DNA of 64,000 bases from contig JASDFA010000002.1 in NCBI GenBank assembly GCA_035772735.1, positions 40,010,501 through 40,074,500 on the forward strand, in the 5' to 3' direction. A program made the position numbers and the translations under genes. The notes beneath the pieces are model-generated. The model did no database searches. It was given only the letters and a program-made list of their open reading frames with translations, and was not told the DNA's origin. Within the stretch, counting starts at the first letter, position 1; each line of letters starts with the position of its first letter. This document shows positions 31,573-42,600 of the stretch, in pieces. The DNA comes from Datura wrightii. Its lineage: Eukaryota; Streptophyta; Magnoliopsida; Solanales; Solanaceae.

Positions 31573-32818
31573 GTGGTCGACAGGTTAACCAAGGCTGCAC
31601 ACTTCCTACCGATCAAGACCACATATTCAGCGTATGATTATGCTAAGTTATATATTCAGGAGTTGGTTCAACTCCATGGAGTGCCCTTTTCTATTATTTT
31701 AGACCGAGGTACTCAGTTTACCTCTCAATTCTGGCGTTCTTTTCAAAAAGAACTTGGGATGCAGGTTAAGCTCGATATAGCATTACATCTGCAAACAGAT
31801 GGCCAGGTAGGATGAACTATTCAGACCCTCGAGGATATGTTGAGGGCATGTGTTATGAATTTCAAAGGTAGTTGGGATAATCATTTGCCCTTAATTGAGT
31901 TCGCCTATAATTACAGTTATTACTCTAGTATCCTGATGGCATCGTTCAAACCTATTTAAGGGTAAAGGTATAGATCTCCAGTTGGATGGTTTCAGGTTAG
32001 CGAGGCAGATATGATAAGACCAAATTCGGATCATGAGGCAATGGTGAAGGTTCAGATGATAAGGGACCGGTTAAAAATTGCATAGAGTTGTCAGAAATCG
32101 TATGCTGACGTTAGGAGAAGATAATTGGAGTTTGATGTGGATGACTGGGTATTTCTAAAGGTATCTCCCATGAAGGGAGTAATGCGGTTTGGGAAGAAAG
32201 GGAAACTCAGTCCCCGGTATGTTGGACCCTAACGGGTTATGAGGAGAGTTGGTAAGGTGGAGTATGAGTCGGACTTGCCATCGGAGTTATCTTCGGTTCA
32301 TCCCATCTATCATGTGTCGCTTTTGAAAAAGTGTTTGGTGATCCAGTCTTAATAGTTCCGGTAGACTGCATTGGGGTAAAAGACAGCCTCAGTTATGAAG
32401 AAATCCCTGTTGAAATCTTGGATCGTCAGGTTCGGAATTTGAGAAACAAAGAAGTAGCTTTAGTTAAAGTATTATGGAGGAATCAGCATATTGAGGGAGC
32501 TATGTTGGAAGCTGAAGCGGATATGATGGCTAGATATCCACATTTTTTCTCTACTGGCTCAGTTCCTACATGAGGTATCAGTTTTGTCCAATGACTCTAT
32601 CTAGTTTTCATATTCAGTTCATGTGTGCGAGTTTCTTTTATATTTATGAATGTGTATGCGAAGTATGAGATTAGTTCAGCTATGTGTTTTGATTTGGAAG
32701 TATTCATTCCATGAAAATTTTGGTTAAAATGATCAGTATATAGCTATGATAAATTGTATGTTTCTATTTGCTTCTTGTTTTCTACATTCGAGGATGAATG
32801 TTTCCAAGGGGGAGATAT
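31573..32818 (+). pseudogene. TEK-2 pol, right part (integrase core to chromodomain) and PPT
   Basis: The integrase core resumes at 31573 (DRLTKAAHFLPIKTTYSAYDYAKLYIQ, then SIILDRGTQFTSQFW with the second catalytic Asp). A stop occurs at about 31815 and more damage follows around 31950-32120. The region 32150-32330 reads through WVFLKVSPMKGVMRFGKKGKLSP. A chromodomain-like C-terminus is open at 32331-32573 (SYEEIPVEILDRQVRNLRNKEVALVKVLWRN). The PPT AAGGGGGAGA is at 32806-32815 and the LTR starts with TGTAATACCC at 32819. Confidence 0.9.
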
Positions 32819-32879
32819 TGTAATACCCTGGGAAGGTCTAAGAATAGACTCGAGAGTGGAATTTGAAAAGTGCAAAAAT
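32819..32879 (+). repeat. TEK-2 3' LTR, first 61 bp
   Basis: The LTR starts TGTAATACCC directly after the PPT and stops at about 32879, where truncated ATH-3 LTR sequence begins. The rest of this LTR lies at 41119-42600, with roughly 0.7 kb missing between the pieces. Confidence 0.82.
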
Positions 32880-34095
32880 AAAACTATTAACAATTATTTA
32901 CTGTGAATTTAAACTATGGATATGAGCATGCCAAGGTTAAGAACAAGTAATGAATTCGATTATTATAATAATTCGGTTAATCTCTTCTTCATGTTGCTAG
33001 CCAAGAACAGTAGCCTAGAAATTAAAACTCTCGTATTTAATTTCACTTAAGAATCATAAACCATTCGTCTACATTTCTGTGATCAAATGCAATTTACGAC
33101 CTAGCAATACAATTCCGGTTCCTAAATTGACTAATACGGCTTTCAAGTATATTTCTATCAGGAAAGCACATCAAAACCCAATTTTCCCAAATCAAGTTAA
33201 GAACAATACCCTATTAATTCACAACTTTCCAATTTCTTGCTCTCTCGAGTGAAATTGGACTTTTTAGATGTACATTAATGTCGGCCAAGCACTAATGCAG
33301 TAAGAACAAGAATTAATAGAACAACATGAAAGAAGAAGAAGAAACCCATATCATTTACAATCAAAATTCACTACACATGTTCAAAACCTTAGCAAGGAAG
33401 AGAATTAGCCACTCATTTGTGGATTGATCATCCTAAAACAAGTGTAAATCATACATACAATTGATTGAAAGAAGAAAGTAAGAGAAGAAATCCCTTAGCT
33501 TTTTCGTCCCTCAACTGCTGCTAACCCACGTCCTAGCTCCACCAAGTCTGAACTAATTAAAATAAACCTAAGTGTGCTATTTATACTAGAGGGAAATTTT
33601 TCCCGGAATAACAAGCAACGTGTCACGAAGGTCAACGCGGAGCACAGCCTCCGTGACACGGCGTGGACGCGGACCTTCACTGGAAATCCAGGGTCCGGTA
33701 AATTAGCCTCAACGTGGCACGGAGGCCAACGCGGAGGCCTATCTCCGTGCCACGGAGCTGTCGCGAGGCCTCACTGGAATTTGCCATTTAATTTCCTCTC
33801 CAGGCAGTGTGCCTCCGCGATGGTAGCGTGGCACGGCTCCATCGCGGAGCCCCTATAATTTGTGCATTCCAATGTCTTTTCCACGCTCGTATCCAAGTCC
33901 AACTCCGATATAGTTCCAACATGCATTTTAGCTCCTAAAAATCATATTTTCCTGCAAAACAAATGCTAATCATGTTGGTTAGTATAAATTCACATTTTAT
34001 TACCAATTACATGAGAATATATACATATTGCACACAAACAAGGCGAAAATAATACGTTTGAGTATCACTTGGGCGTATAAATCTTCCCAAGATCA
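32880..34095 (-). repeat. ATH-3 left LTR, truncated (3' LTR in element sense)
   Basis: 1,216 bp matching 39899-41118 of the right LTR. The outer part, U5 in element sense, is deleted at the junction with TEK-2. U3 palindromes lie at 33619-33850 and the TATA box at 33577-33585. Confidence 0.93.
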
Positions 34096-34110
34096 CTTAC
34101 CCCACACTTA
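34096..34110 (-). promoter_or_regulatory. Polypurine tract of ATH-3
   Basis: Minus-strand AAGTGTGGGGTAAG abuts the 3' LTR. Confidence 0.85.
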
Positions 34111-35986
34111 AATCCTTGTTCGTCCTTGAACAACACATACACAACTCATGCAAATTACATCCCAACCTTCGTCACTATGGTGCGACCATTTACACTACGG
34201 TCATACCGGTTATTCAATTTTTTGCAAATCATCAAGAAAACATGCATGGTCTTACAATGCAATGACCTTTCATACATCAAGACTTCCTAGACTTTATGAA
34301 TCGACTCTCGATATCGGCAAACTCATGCAAATCAGCTAATCAAGAAATTCGACACGAAAATCAATCTTTCATCAAGCATGTGCCCTCACAACTCAAGAGA
34401 ATCTTCCCCTTTTTGTTCATGCAACACACAAACATGCAAGTAGGGGCATATAAAAATTAATTTCACTCTCTCTCCCAAAAGAATTCACATGCATCATGTC
34501 GTGACCCATAGGCTTTCCCTTAGTGTATTACTCCACTAATATAAAGAAATGCAATGTAGGATCAAGTAGGACTTTAATGGGTTGTAACGGGGCTATGGAT
34601 CTAGTATATATATTGGATTAGCCAATAATAGTCGCTAGCATCCTTAAGCGCCTTTTCAACACATTCCCATCGACTCATGGACATTGTTCCTCTCTTTTCT
34701 CTTTTTCTCCCATTCATGCTGGTTTACTTTCGTACTGCCCATTTCATTAAACACATTTGACACAAAACAAAGGGTTTTCATGTACCCTCAATATCATTTA
34801 ATTATAACAAGTGCCTCTTCAACATCATCTTTTCTTTCCTCACTCTGCTCTTCTTTTTCTTTTCATTATTCTCACTCCTTGACACCTTGGGAACATTTTT
34901 CTTTTTCTTAAGCGCTTAAGAGTTTTGTATAGACTTTACGGCTAATGAAAAGAAGGAATAAAGCTTAGTTTATACAATTTTGGACAAAAGAAAGAACAAA
35001 TCGGCTAAAGGCTCAACGGGCTGACTAGGGTATACAAACATATAAGAAGGTAGAGATTGACAAGAAAAAAATAGTAATTCTCGGTTAAAACAAAGAAATG
35101 CCTACATCCTTTCCAACACTACACCTCCTTCATTTCGTTTTGTACACACACCAGGCAAGTTCTAGACACTTCACAATAGCATGGAATAACAATACCTCAC
35201 TTCACACTACATACACATGCTCGAATCAAAATGCATTCACAGACTCTTTAATTAGCCAATTGCATGAATTCAAAAATTAAGCCTCAATCATACCGAATCA
35301 AATTCTACAGCCTAGGTAACTCAACATATTTACAAGATTGCATGCTTTCAAATGAATCACTTTCACATTTTGAACATCAGTTACAACACGCAATGAAATT
35401 TTGCAACCATAAAGCAACTACAGTTCATTGATGCAATCCACCAAAGAAAAATTAAAAACAAATTAAAATCCTACTCCTATCAACTACATTTCCCTTAAGA
35501 CGGTCGTCATCCATCCATCATAGGGAACGGTCACTAACTATGACATCGGTTCAATGGGACTATTCTCGGTAAAAGAACCGAAAACAAACTCCGAGAAACC
35601 CAAACAAAATGAAAACCGAAAAATTTTTGCAACACATCGATCATTTCGATAGAAAGAAAATATTTACAAGTTCAAAATATTTTCGCAAAAATTTTTGAAA
35701 AATATCGATCATCTCGATAGAAAAAAAAATATTTACCAAATATTTACACTGGCAACCATAACTTTTCATAACACACATCATTAACCACACAAACAAACAC
35801 ATACAACACAAATCAGTTCACCACAGGGAAAACACAAACATACATACAAAACAAGGAAAAAGCATACAACAGATTAGAGCCTAAGTCCCAGCACCTAGCT
35901 ACTCCCCACCCCACACTTAAATAGAACACTGTCCCCAGTGTTCACAAAAATTACAAAACAACATTTCGGGTGGTGGAACTCCCTGA
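34111..35986 (-). other. ATH-3 3' non-coding region
   Basis: About 1.9 kb, colinear with ATH-1 and ATH-2, without a supported gene. ATCGAT/TCTCGAT motifs lie at about 35636-35725. The hairpin GAACACTGTCCCCAGTGTTC is at 35924-35943 and the PPT-like AAGTGTGGGGTGGGG at about 35903-35918. Confidence 0.8.
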
Positions 35987-37206
35987 TCAGTCGAAATATT
36001 CGACTTCTTCATCTGGTGCTGCTGCCTCGTCCCCCATGTCTGAATCAGCTCCATCATCGTCATCGGACTCCACATCGGAGTCCTCCCGACGCGTCTCCTC
36101 ATCAGTAGGGACATCGTCATCAGTCGGCTCCACGAAGGCTGGTCCCACTCGGCATAAGGCTTTGGCATTCTCGCCAAATGGGTAATCCAGCTCCAGCTGC
36201 TATAATTCTTCCTCGGTGGCTGGTCTCCCACCAATCTGTAGCTGAAGCATCTGCATGCCGAACATACGTGCCATGTACTGATCGTCACGAGCATGTCGCT
36301 CACCCAAAGTCAGCACTGGCCCGTGTGTGGTGTCGGGGGCCTTAGTTTTTGTCACATCGAGGGCCCTACGCTCCAACTGTGGAATGTAATCCAAGGCTTC
36401 TTCCTCGACATCGAGGCCTCGGAGGAAGGTGGTGATGAGTCCGCCAAACCCGTATCTGTGGCCCTGGTGTAGTCTGGATCTCTACATGCCGGATATAATG
36501 ACCGCCCAACATTAATTTCAAGCCCTTTCATAAGGGCATACACCAAGCAGACATGGTCCCGGGTCACATCCGTCATATGAACTCCCGGGATCAAGCACGA
36601 ACATACAATTTTCAGCCATATTCTGGCCTCCCTGTTCATCTGTGAATAAGGCAGAGTCTGGTGGTAACCCCTCTCCTTATGTCCACTCCATCGGGCTGTG
36701 GATCGTGCCCCACACAACGTACGTCTGATGTCGGCGTATGGTGGGGTGATGTTTAGCTGGCGGAGAACGTGGGCGTCTGTGTCCCGCGCTCCAACGATGG
36801 CATTAAATTGCTGGGGTTCCAGAGTGACAATCTGCCCTCTGATTTTTATTGTGTGGCTTCTGATGGCCGGGTTCCAATTTGCGTAGAACTCTCGTACCAA
36901 ATGAAGGTTGCACTCCTTGGGCTCCTGAAAGATAAAGCTGAGCCCAGCTGCTTCAATCCTTTGCACAATACGGGGGAACTCCTGTGCTAGTGGTTCCCGT
37001 GCAATATGTTCCTCCAGGAAGTACTTGCTCTCCTTATGCTTAGCATACCATTTCTTTCCTTCCTTGGTTACCCACCTTGTTCCGTATTGGCGGTGTTGGC
37101 CGCGCGGAACAGCTGGTGCAGCTGGGACTGCGGTGCCCAATCTCATTCTCTTCCTGCCGGTGCCTGAGGTAGAAGCACCCTTGCCCTTATCTTGTCTGCT
37201 AGCCAT
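35987..37206 (-). pseudogene. Third ORF of ATH-3, frameshifted
   Basis: It starts at ATG 37206-37204 (MASRQDKGKGASTSGTGRK), 5 nt after the splice acceptor. The first 235 or so residues are open and cover the conserved HLVREFYANWNPAIRS, LRQLNITPPYADIRRTL and MNREARIWLKIVCSCLIPG blocks. A 1 bp deletion at about 36505 shifts the frame at EINVG. A TAG replaces a Trp codon near 36200, and the acidic C-terminus is still readable down to the TGA at 35987. The N-terminal half is better preserved than in ATH-1 or ATH-4. Function unknown. Confidence 0.87.
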
Positions 37207-37211
37207 TGTAC

Positions 37212-37916
37212 CTGTCAATATAAATTAACAAGCACAAAGTTAAGCTATAAACATGTTACTTCGGCTAAGGTCGGGTTACACAACGTTTACCCCACACTTA
37301 GGCCTTAGCTACTTTTACAAAACTACGGCAAGGATAACTCTACTTACACCAAAGACAACAACTATACAATTTATGCTTAGTGCGTTCACAAAAGAAAATT
37401 TCGACAGCATAACGGTTAGCGTACTACTCAGACTTCATACAGCTAATCCCAATCCTACTATCGCTAACAATTCAACCATCGCACTTAGCAACAAAAACAA
37501 ATAAAAAAACAAAGACAAAAATATTCTATATACAAACGAATCCAAATTATCAAACCAATTTGCACAATTTTCGCATTTTCCCCAACAATTCGAGAATTCG
37601 TCTTCCTATAACATTCATACAATATTTACAACGACTTATCTCTATTTACAACCACACCCCAGCATCGAATTCATCAAATTATCAAGTTGCCCAAGTCAAA
37701 TTCAATAACCCAAGCCCTAGAATGCAATGTTTCACTCAAATTCGAATTATTCACGTAATCGACAAGTTCAACCGCTAATTACAATAATCCGAACATATAT
37801 CAATCACAAATAACTCAACATCATGTTAAATTGCTACTTGGGGTGATATATCTCACCTCACATGCCCAAATTCGACTAAAATCGCCAAAACTTTGAGAGA
37901 AACGAGGAAAACATAC
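37212..37916 (-). other. Predicted 5' UTR intron of the third ORF (ATH-3)
   Basis: Donor AAAG|GTATGT at 37916 and acceptor TTGACAG|GTACAATG at 37212 give 705 bp. A PPT-like AAGTGTGGGGTAAA box lies at 37286-37300. Confidence 0.65.
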
Positions 37917-38059
37917 CTTTGAATTGAAGAACCGAACAAACTTGACGTATTCCTTGCCTAATAGCGTGGCACGTTGCTTGGGGAGGGGGAAATGGGTATT
38001 TTGGTCGCGGAAGGGAGAGGGAATGGGGAGATTTGGGCGAAAATCAGGGGTTTATTTAA

Positions 38060-38262
38060 AGAAAACATGCGGGTCACCCGGCAACCCGGTGTGACCCGGC
38101 ACAAAATATAAGGCAACGTGTCACGGAGGGTAACGCGGAGCCCCTCCTCCGTGACACGGAGCCAACGCGTTGGCTTACTGGAATTTTTTTTTAAAAATCC
38201 GGATTTTGCCTTCAACGTGTCACGGAGGGTAACACGGAGCCCTTCCTCCGTGACATGGAGCC
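38060..38262 (-). promoter_or_regulatory. Internal palindrome cassette (ATH-3)
   Basis: Two CGTGTCACGGAG-type hairpins lie at 38116-38159 and 38216-38258, next to GGGTCACCCGGCAACCCGGT. In element sense a TTTAAATAA sequence follows at about 38050, a possible weak TATA-like box. An internal promoter remains an inference. Confidence 0.58.
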
Positions 38263-38515
38263 AATGCCCCAGTGCACTGTCTCTTCATTTTAATTATTTT
38301 TTTTCATACCTTGCCTTATTCTTCCCGATTCCATGCATATTTCTCTCCGTTAGACCTGAAAAATCACCTCACTAAACAAAATTGGTTAGATTAATAGATT
38401 TCCCTAACTAAAATGAAAAATATTAACTAAAACAAGAATCTAAACCTAATCAAGAAAACAAAAATAAAAAAAAAATAAAAATTATTTACACAAAAAAAAA
38501 TATATATATATTTTT

Positions 38516-38565
38516 CACGGGTTGCCTCCCGTGCAGCGCCTGGTTTACCGTCGCGGCTCGACGTA
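38516..38565 (-). promoter_or_regulatory. Post-pol stem-loop motif (ATH-3)
   Basis: The perfect CACGGG-AGGCAA-CCCGTG stem-loop and its GC-rich partner lie directly after the stop of the 312-residue ORF, although this element has no pol. Confidence 0.75.
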
Positions 38566-38572
38566 CCAAGTT

Positions 38573-39511
38573 TCACCGCTTTTTCCTCCGCCTTGAGGAT
38601 ATGAATTTCACCCCTAATTTCTTTTCTAATTTCCTCTTATGCTCCTGGGGTGGTGGTGAAAAATCGTAAGGACCAAGCAGTAGATGTTTTCTTTTGAACT
38701 TATTGGCCCTTGAGTAAGTGAAGTCATTTCGTTGCTTCGAGTTAGCAAATTTCAGAGTATACGGGGCTTGGTCCTCCTCTAGACATTTCTCTATAATCTT
38801 GGAAGACTCTATTTCTATGTTGTCGACCAAACTTAATGTCGAAAAATCCTTCGAGTGTGGTCCAATCAACCTCAACTCTGAAATTGCATTGTGCTTTACT
38901 TCCTTACTTGTGTACACCTTTTCAACATCGACATCTATTTCTCCATTAAGGTCAAATGGGAGATATTCTTTCTCTTCTTCCATGAATGGATTTTCTATAG
39001 GTATGAGCCGATCACGGGGACACTCAAGAGATTCTAATTGTTGGGCTTCATCCAAAAATTCACCCTTGTATTCCTCTTGTAGTTCCTCTTGAATATCGGC
39101 TAAAACTGTCACCTGCAAATTATCACAAGCTTCAGCCTCAGCACACATCTCCGTGAGTTTGACGCTCATTCTGCTTACAGCCTCTGCATTCTCCTTTTGC
39201 TGAATTATCAATTCTGCCACCGACTCCTTCATTGCTTCTGATTGCTCCAAGAGTTGTTTCATCATGTCCTCTATTTGAACTTGGTGTCCCAAGTCCTCAT
39301 TTTCACCATGCCTATATTCAGCAAAAACAACAGAATGATCATAGCAGGGGCTTGGGGGAGGGGAATATGCCTTTGGACAATCACCCCAATGGCCATATTG
39401 ACACCCACATATAGTGCACGTGTTACATTTTTGCCACAAGTGGGGTCCTCCGCAATTCATGCAAGATTCGCCGAAATATGCGTATCCACCATTTATATTC
39501 CAAGATGTCAT
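38573..39511 (-). CDS. ATH-3 312-residue ORF with two zinc-knuckle-like motifs, coiled-coil and basic tail
   Basis: An uninterrupted frame in the place of gag-pol. I chose the ATG at 39511 (MTSWNINGGYAYFGES); the frame extends six codons further upstream only to a TTG. Residues 17-29 form CX2CX3HX4C (CMNCGGPHLWQKC) and 32-45 form CX2CX5HX3C (CTICGCQYGHWGDC). A PPPSP patch follows, then a probable coiled-coil at about 79-150 (QIEDMMKQLLEQSEAMK...). An acidic middle and a Lys/Arg-rich end (FISSRRRKKR) complete it. Knuckle, proline patch and coiled-coil come in the same order as in the C-terminal half of the sister Gag (CEVCGSSEHSAECC, PPPPPSPSIEEMFKTM). It may be a highly diverged nucleocapsid remnant; this is inference. 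No protease or RT motif is present. Confidence 0.8.
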   Translation of the reverse strand: MTSWNINGGYAYFGESCMNCGGPHLWQKCNTCTICGCQYGHWGDCPKAYSPPPSPCYDHSVVFAEYRHGENEDLGHQVQIEDMMKQLLEQSEAMKESVAELIIQQKENAEAVSRMSVKLTEMCAEAEACDNLQVTVLADIQEELQEEYKGEFLDEAQQLESLECPRDRLIPIENPFMEEEKEYLPFDLNGEIDVDVEKVYTSKEVKHNAISELRLIGPHSKDFSTLSLVDNIEIESSKIIEKCLEEDQAPYTLKFANSKQRNDFTYSRANKFKRKHLLLGPYDFSPPPQEHKRKLEKKLGVKFISSRRRKKR

Positions 39512-39656
39512 GTCAATGAGGGTATCCAAAAGAGAGAAAAATTAAAATGAACAAAGAATTAAAACAAATACTAAGATCAAGTTGTCAACAATTAAGAAAA
39601 TAAAACAAAAATACAGTAAATTTACACTTAACACAATTTCACCAATTGCCTAGTCT
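39512..39656 (-). other. ATH-3 leader
   Basis: The leader between PBS and ORF. The ~100 nt nearest the PBS are nearly the same as in ATH-2 (GTTGTCAACA..., then an A-rich run with ATACAGTAAATTTACACTTA). The coding region beyond is unrelated, which marks the left edge of the replaced segment. Confidence 0.75.
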
Positions 39657-39673
39657 CCCCGGCAACGGCGCCA
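39657..39673 (-). promoter_or_regulatory. Primer-binding site of ATH-3 (tRNA-Asp)
   Basis: Minus-strand TGGCGCCGTTGCCGGGG, exact complement of the tRNA-Asp 3' end, 6 nt from the LTR. Confidence 0.9.
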
Positions 39674-39679
39674 AAAACT

Positions 39680-41118
39680 TGTTCGGGCTGTTTCGGTTGG
39701 TATTATATATTATAAACCGACACGCAAGTGCACGTGGTCAAACAAGTAATAAAGTGGCTAAGTAAGCCAAGTATCGATCCAAGGAGGCTCAAGATATGTA
39801 AAATTTGCTAAGTATACTATATTCTTATCTTACTTCTAATTATGCTAACAACAACGTAACCAATAGTTAAATGAGTTTTTGTTTATAAAATCTATATGTA
39901 CTAAAACTATTAACAATTATTTACTGTGAATTTAAACTATGGATATGAGCATGCCAAGGTTAAGAACAAGTAATGAATTCGATTATAATAATAATTCGGT
40001 TAATCTCTTCTTCATGTTGCTAGCCAAGAACAGTAGCCTAGAAATTAAAACTCTCGTATTTAATTTCACTTAAGAATCATAAACCATTCGTCTACATTTC
40101 TGTGGTCAAATGCAATTTACGACCTAGCAATACAATTCCGGTTCCTAAATTGACTAATACGGCTTTCAAGTATATTTCTATCAGGAAAGCACATCAAAAC
40201 CCAATTTTCCCAAATCAAGTTAAGAACAATACCCTATTAATTCACAACTTTCCAATTTCTTGCTCTCTCGAGTGAAATTGGACTTTTTAGATGTACATTA
40301 ATGTCGGCCAAGCACTAATGCAGTAAGAACAAGAATTAATAGAACAACATGAAAGAAGAAGAAGAAACCCATATCATTTACAATCAAAATTCACTACACA
40401 TGTTCAAAACCTTAGCAAGGAAGAGAATTAGCCACTCATTTGTGGATTGATCATCCTAAAACAAGTGTAAATCATACATACAATTGATTGAAAGAAGAAA
40501 GGAAGAGAAGAAATCCCTTAGCTTTTTTGTCCCTCAACTGCTGCTAACCCACATCCTAACTCCACCAAGTCTGAACTAATTAAAATAAACCTAAGTGTGC
40601 TATTTATACTAGAGGGAAATTTTTCCCGGAATAACAAGCAACGTGTCACGGAGGTCAACGCGGAGCACTGCCTCCGTGACACGGCGTGGACGCGGACCAT
40701 CACTAGAAATTCAGGGTCCGGTAAATTAGCCTCAACGTGGCACGGAGGCCAACGCGGAGGCCTATCTCCGTGCCACGGAGCTGTCGCGAGGCCTCACTGG
40801 AATTTGCCATTTAATTTCCTCTCCAGGCAGTGTGCCTCCGCGATGGTAGCGTGGCACGGCTCCATCGCGGAGCCCCTATAATTTGTGCATTCCAATGTCT
40901 TTTCCACGCTCGTATCCAAGTCCAACTCCGATATAGTTCCAACATGCATTTTAGCTCCTAAAAATCATATTTTCCTGCAAAACCAATGCTAATCATGTTG
41001 GTTAGTATAAATTCACATTTTATTACCAATTACATGAGAATATATACATATTGCACACAAACAAGGCGAAAATAATACGTTTGAGTATCACTTGGGCATA
41101 TAAATCTGCCCAAGATCA
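39680..41118 (-). repeat. ATH-3 right LTR (5' LTR in element sense)
   Basis: A complete 1,439 bp LTR, TG at 39680 and CA at 41117-41118. Its inner 1.2 kb matches the truncated left LTR closely. Confidence 0.94.
40600..40873 (-). promoter_or_regulatory. ATH-3 5' LTR promoter region: U3 palindromes and TATA box
   Basis: Hairpins of the CGTGTCACGGAG type at 40642-40683, the CGTGGCACGGAG/CTCCGTGCCACG type at 40737-40778 and the CTCCGCGATGG/CCATCGCGGAG type at about 40836-40873. TATA box at 40600-40608. The second module carries paired changes relative to the first (T-A to G-C). Confidence 0.65.
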
Positions 41119-42600
41119 GCAGGATTTTAGAATTGGTGAAATTCTTCCCCACCCATGCCCAAATCTCAATTTAGATCATGAATCCTCCTATTCAAGTCTT
41201 TGGGATTTTACTCAAATGCATGAAAATGTGATTTGTCCTTATGAGTGTGATCTAATTGAGTCTTAATTATTTAATTATGAATGATGGGATGGTTTTATAT
41301 TTTATTCTTTAAAAATCATGTTTCACTCTTTTAAATTTAAAATTCCCATTTGACGAAAGTTCATGAAAGTTATGATTAATGATGGCTACTCTATAATTTG
41401 AGTTTATTGATGATGAAAATGCATGAATTCGAGTTACCCATGTTTACGACCATGTTTTGAAAGAATTCATTATGATGAAGTATTGGGCAATGCCCACGTG
41501 TTGAAGAATGATTTACGATTTATGAAGCGAATTACATGATTTATCGATTTATGATGTTGGCCGATAAAAGGGACTTGATTCTTGGCTAAGCATGTTTTAA
41601 AGGGGATCAATGATGATAAATGTTATATTTTAGCCAATGAATCTTAATTCATGATGTTATTGATTTATGTATGAGCCTATATGCATTTTTTTGGGAGCCG
41701 TGTCTACCACCGAGCAGCCCGTCTTTCAAAGGACTGCGCCGGTGTCTCATAACCACATGCCACCATGGGTTTCTAATGGTATTATGTAATGATAATGATC
41801 CCCTCAAATGTGATATCACGCCTTATAAGAGACCCTTGCCTGGCAAGCCAGGGTCGGCTCTGCCCACTTGAGCGAGATAGTGAGGAATCATGAAAGGCTC
41901 TACCATGATGGCGGTTATGATGAGTCCTCCCATTGTTCCACAGGTTTTTTGCATTGTTATGTTTATGTTGTGGCTCAAGTTATGTTTTGATAAAGTTTAC
42001 TTATGATTATGAGAATGAATGATTACGAATGATTTGAAAGCCTTGAGCCTTAGGTTTTATTACAAAGATTTTGATGTAAGCATAATGTCCTTCTCTTATA
42101 TTATTTATGAGTATTGTTTTACTTTTAAATGTCCGTTTTACTTATCTTGCATACTCAGTATGGTACAGTCCACGTATTGACTGCATACTTTCTATGATGT
42201 ATCATTTCATGATACAGGGTCCGGATCTCATGCTCATCGTCATCCTTAGTCCATCTCATCCTACGTTCTCATCTTATTATTGAGTCCTCTTGTTTTGAGG
42301 GAGGTTTGACAGACTATTATGTTATCATACCTTCCTGTATTGTTCAGGTTAGTTGGGGATGTTGTCCCATCAACCCATCGTATGTAATAGAGGCTTTCAG
42401 ACCATACGTAGTGTTCAACTTATATGTACGTGTAGTATTTTCTAATGTTATGCTATGATTACATTCCGCTATGTTTTTATGATTATCATTCTGCTTATTT
42501 GAATGATATTAGTTGTATGCATGAGCCATGGGTCAACTTGGGGTCCATTGGGGTCCCTTGTTATGTGTCTACGATCTGGGGGTACGTTTGAGTTGTGACA
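41119..42600 (+). repeat. TEK-2 3' LTR, remainder
   Basis: The Tekay-type LTR continues after ATH-3 and ends in TGTGACA at 42600. It aligns with the last ~1.46 kb of the TEK-5 LTR, including the conserved ACCGAG...CTCATAACCAC...TGCCACC block at 41705-41770. About 0.7 kb of LTR expected between 32879 and 41119 is missing. Confidence 0.82.

Larger units (their letters stand above)
32880..41118 (-). mobile_element. ATH-3: non-autonomous Athila-like element with a substitute ORF in place of gag-pol
   Basis: An 8,239 bp minus-strand element within the TEK-2 LTR. The right LTR (39680-41118) is complete, and the left LTR (32880-34095) lacks its last ~220 bp in element sense. PBS, leader, post-pol stem-loop, palindrome cassette, intron, third ORF, hairpin and PPT are all as in ATH-2. 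No capsid, protease, RT, RNase H or integrase can be found. A 312-residue ORF at 38573-39511 fills the slot. Confidence 0.92.

Noticed and set aside
38718..39092. Plus-strand frame antisense to the ATH-3 312-residue ORF
   Set aside because: Shadow frame. The minus-strand frame is longer, sits between the shared leader and stem-loop, and has the cysteine motifs.
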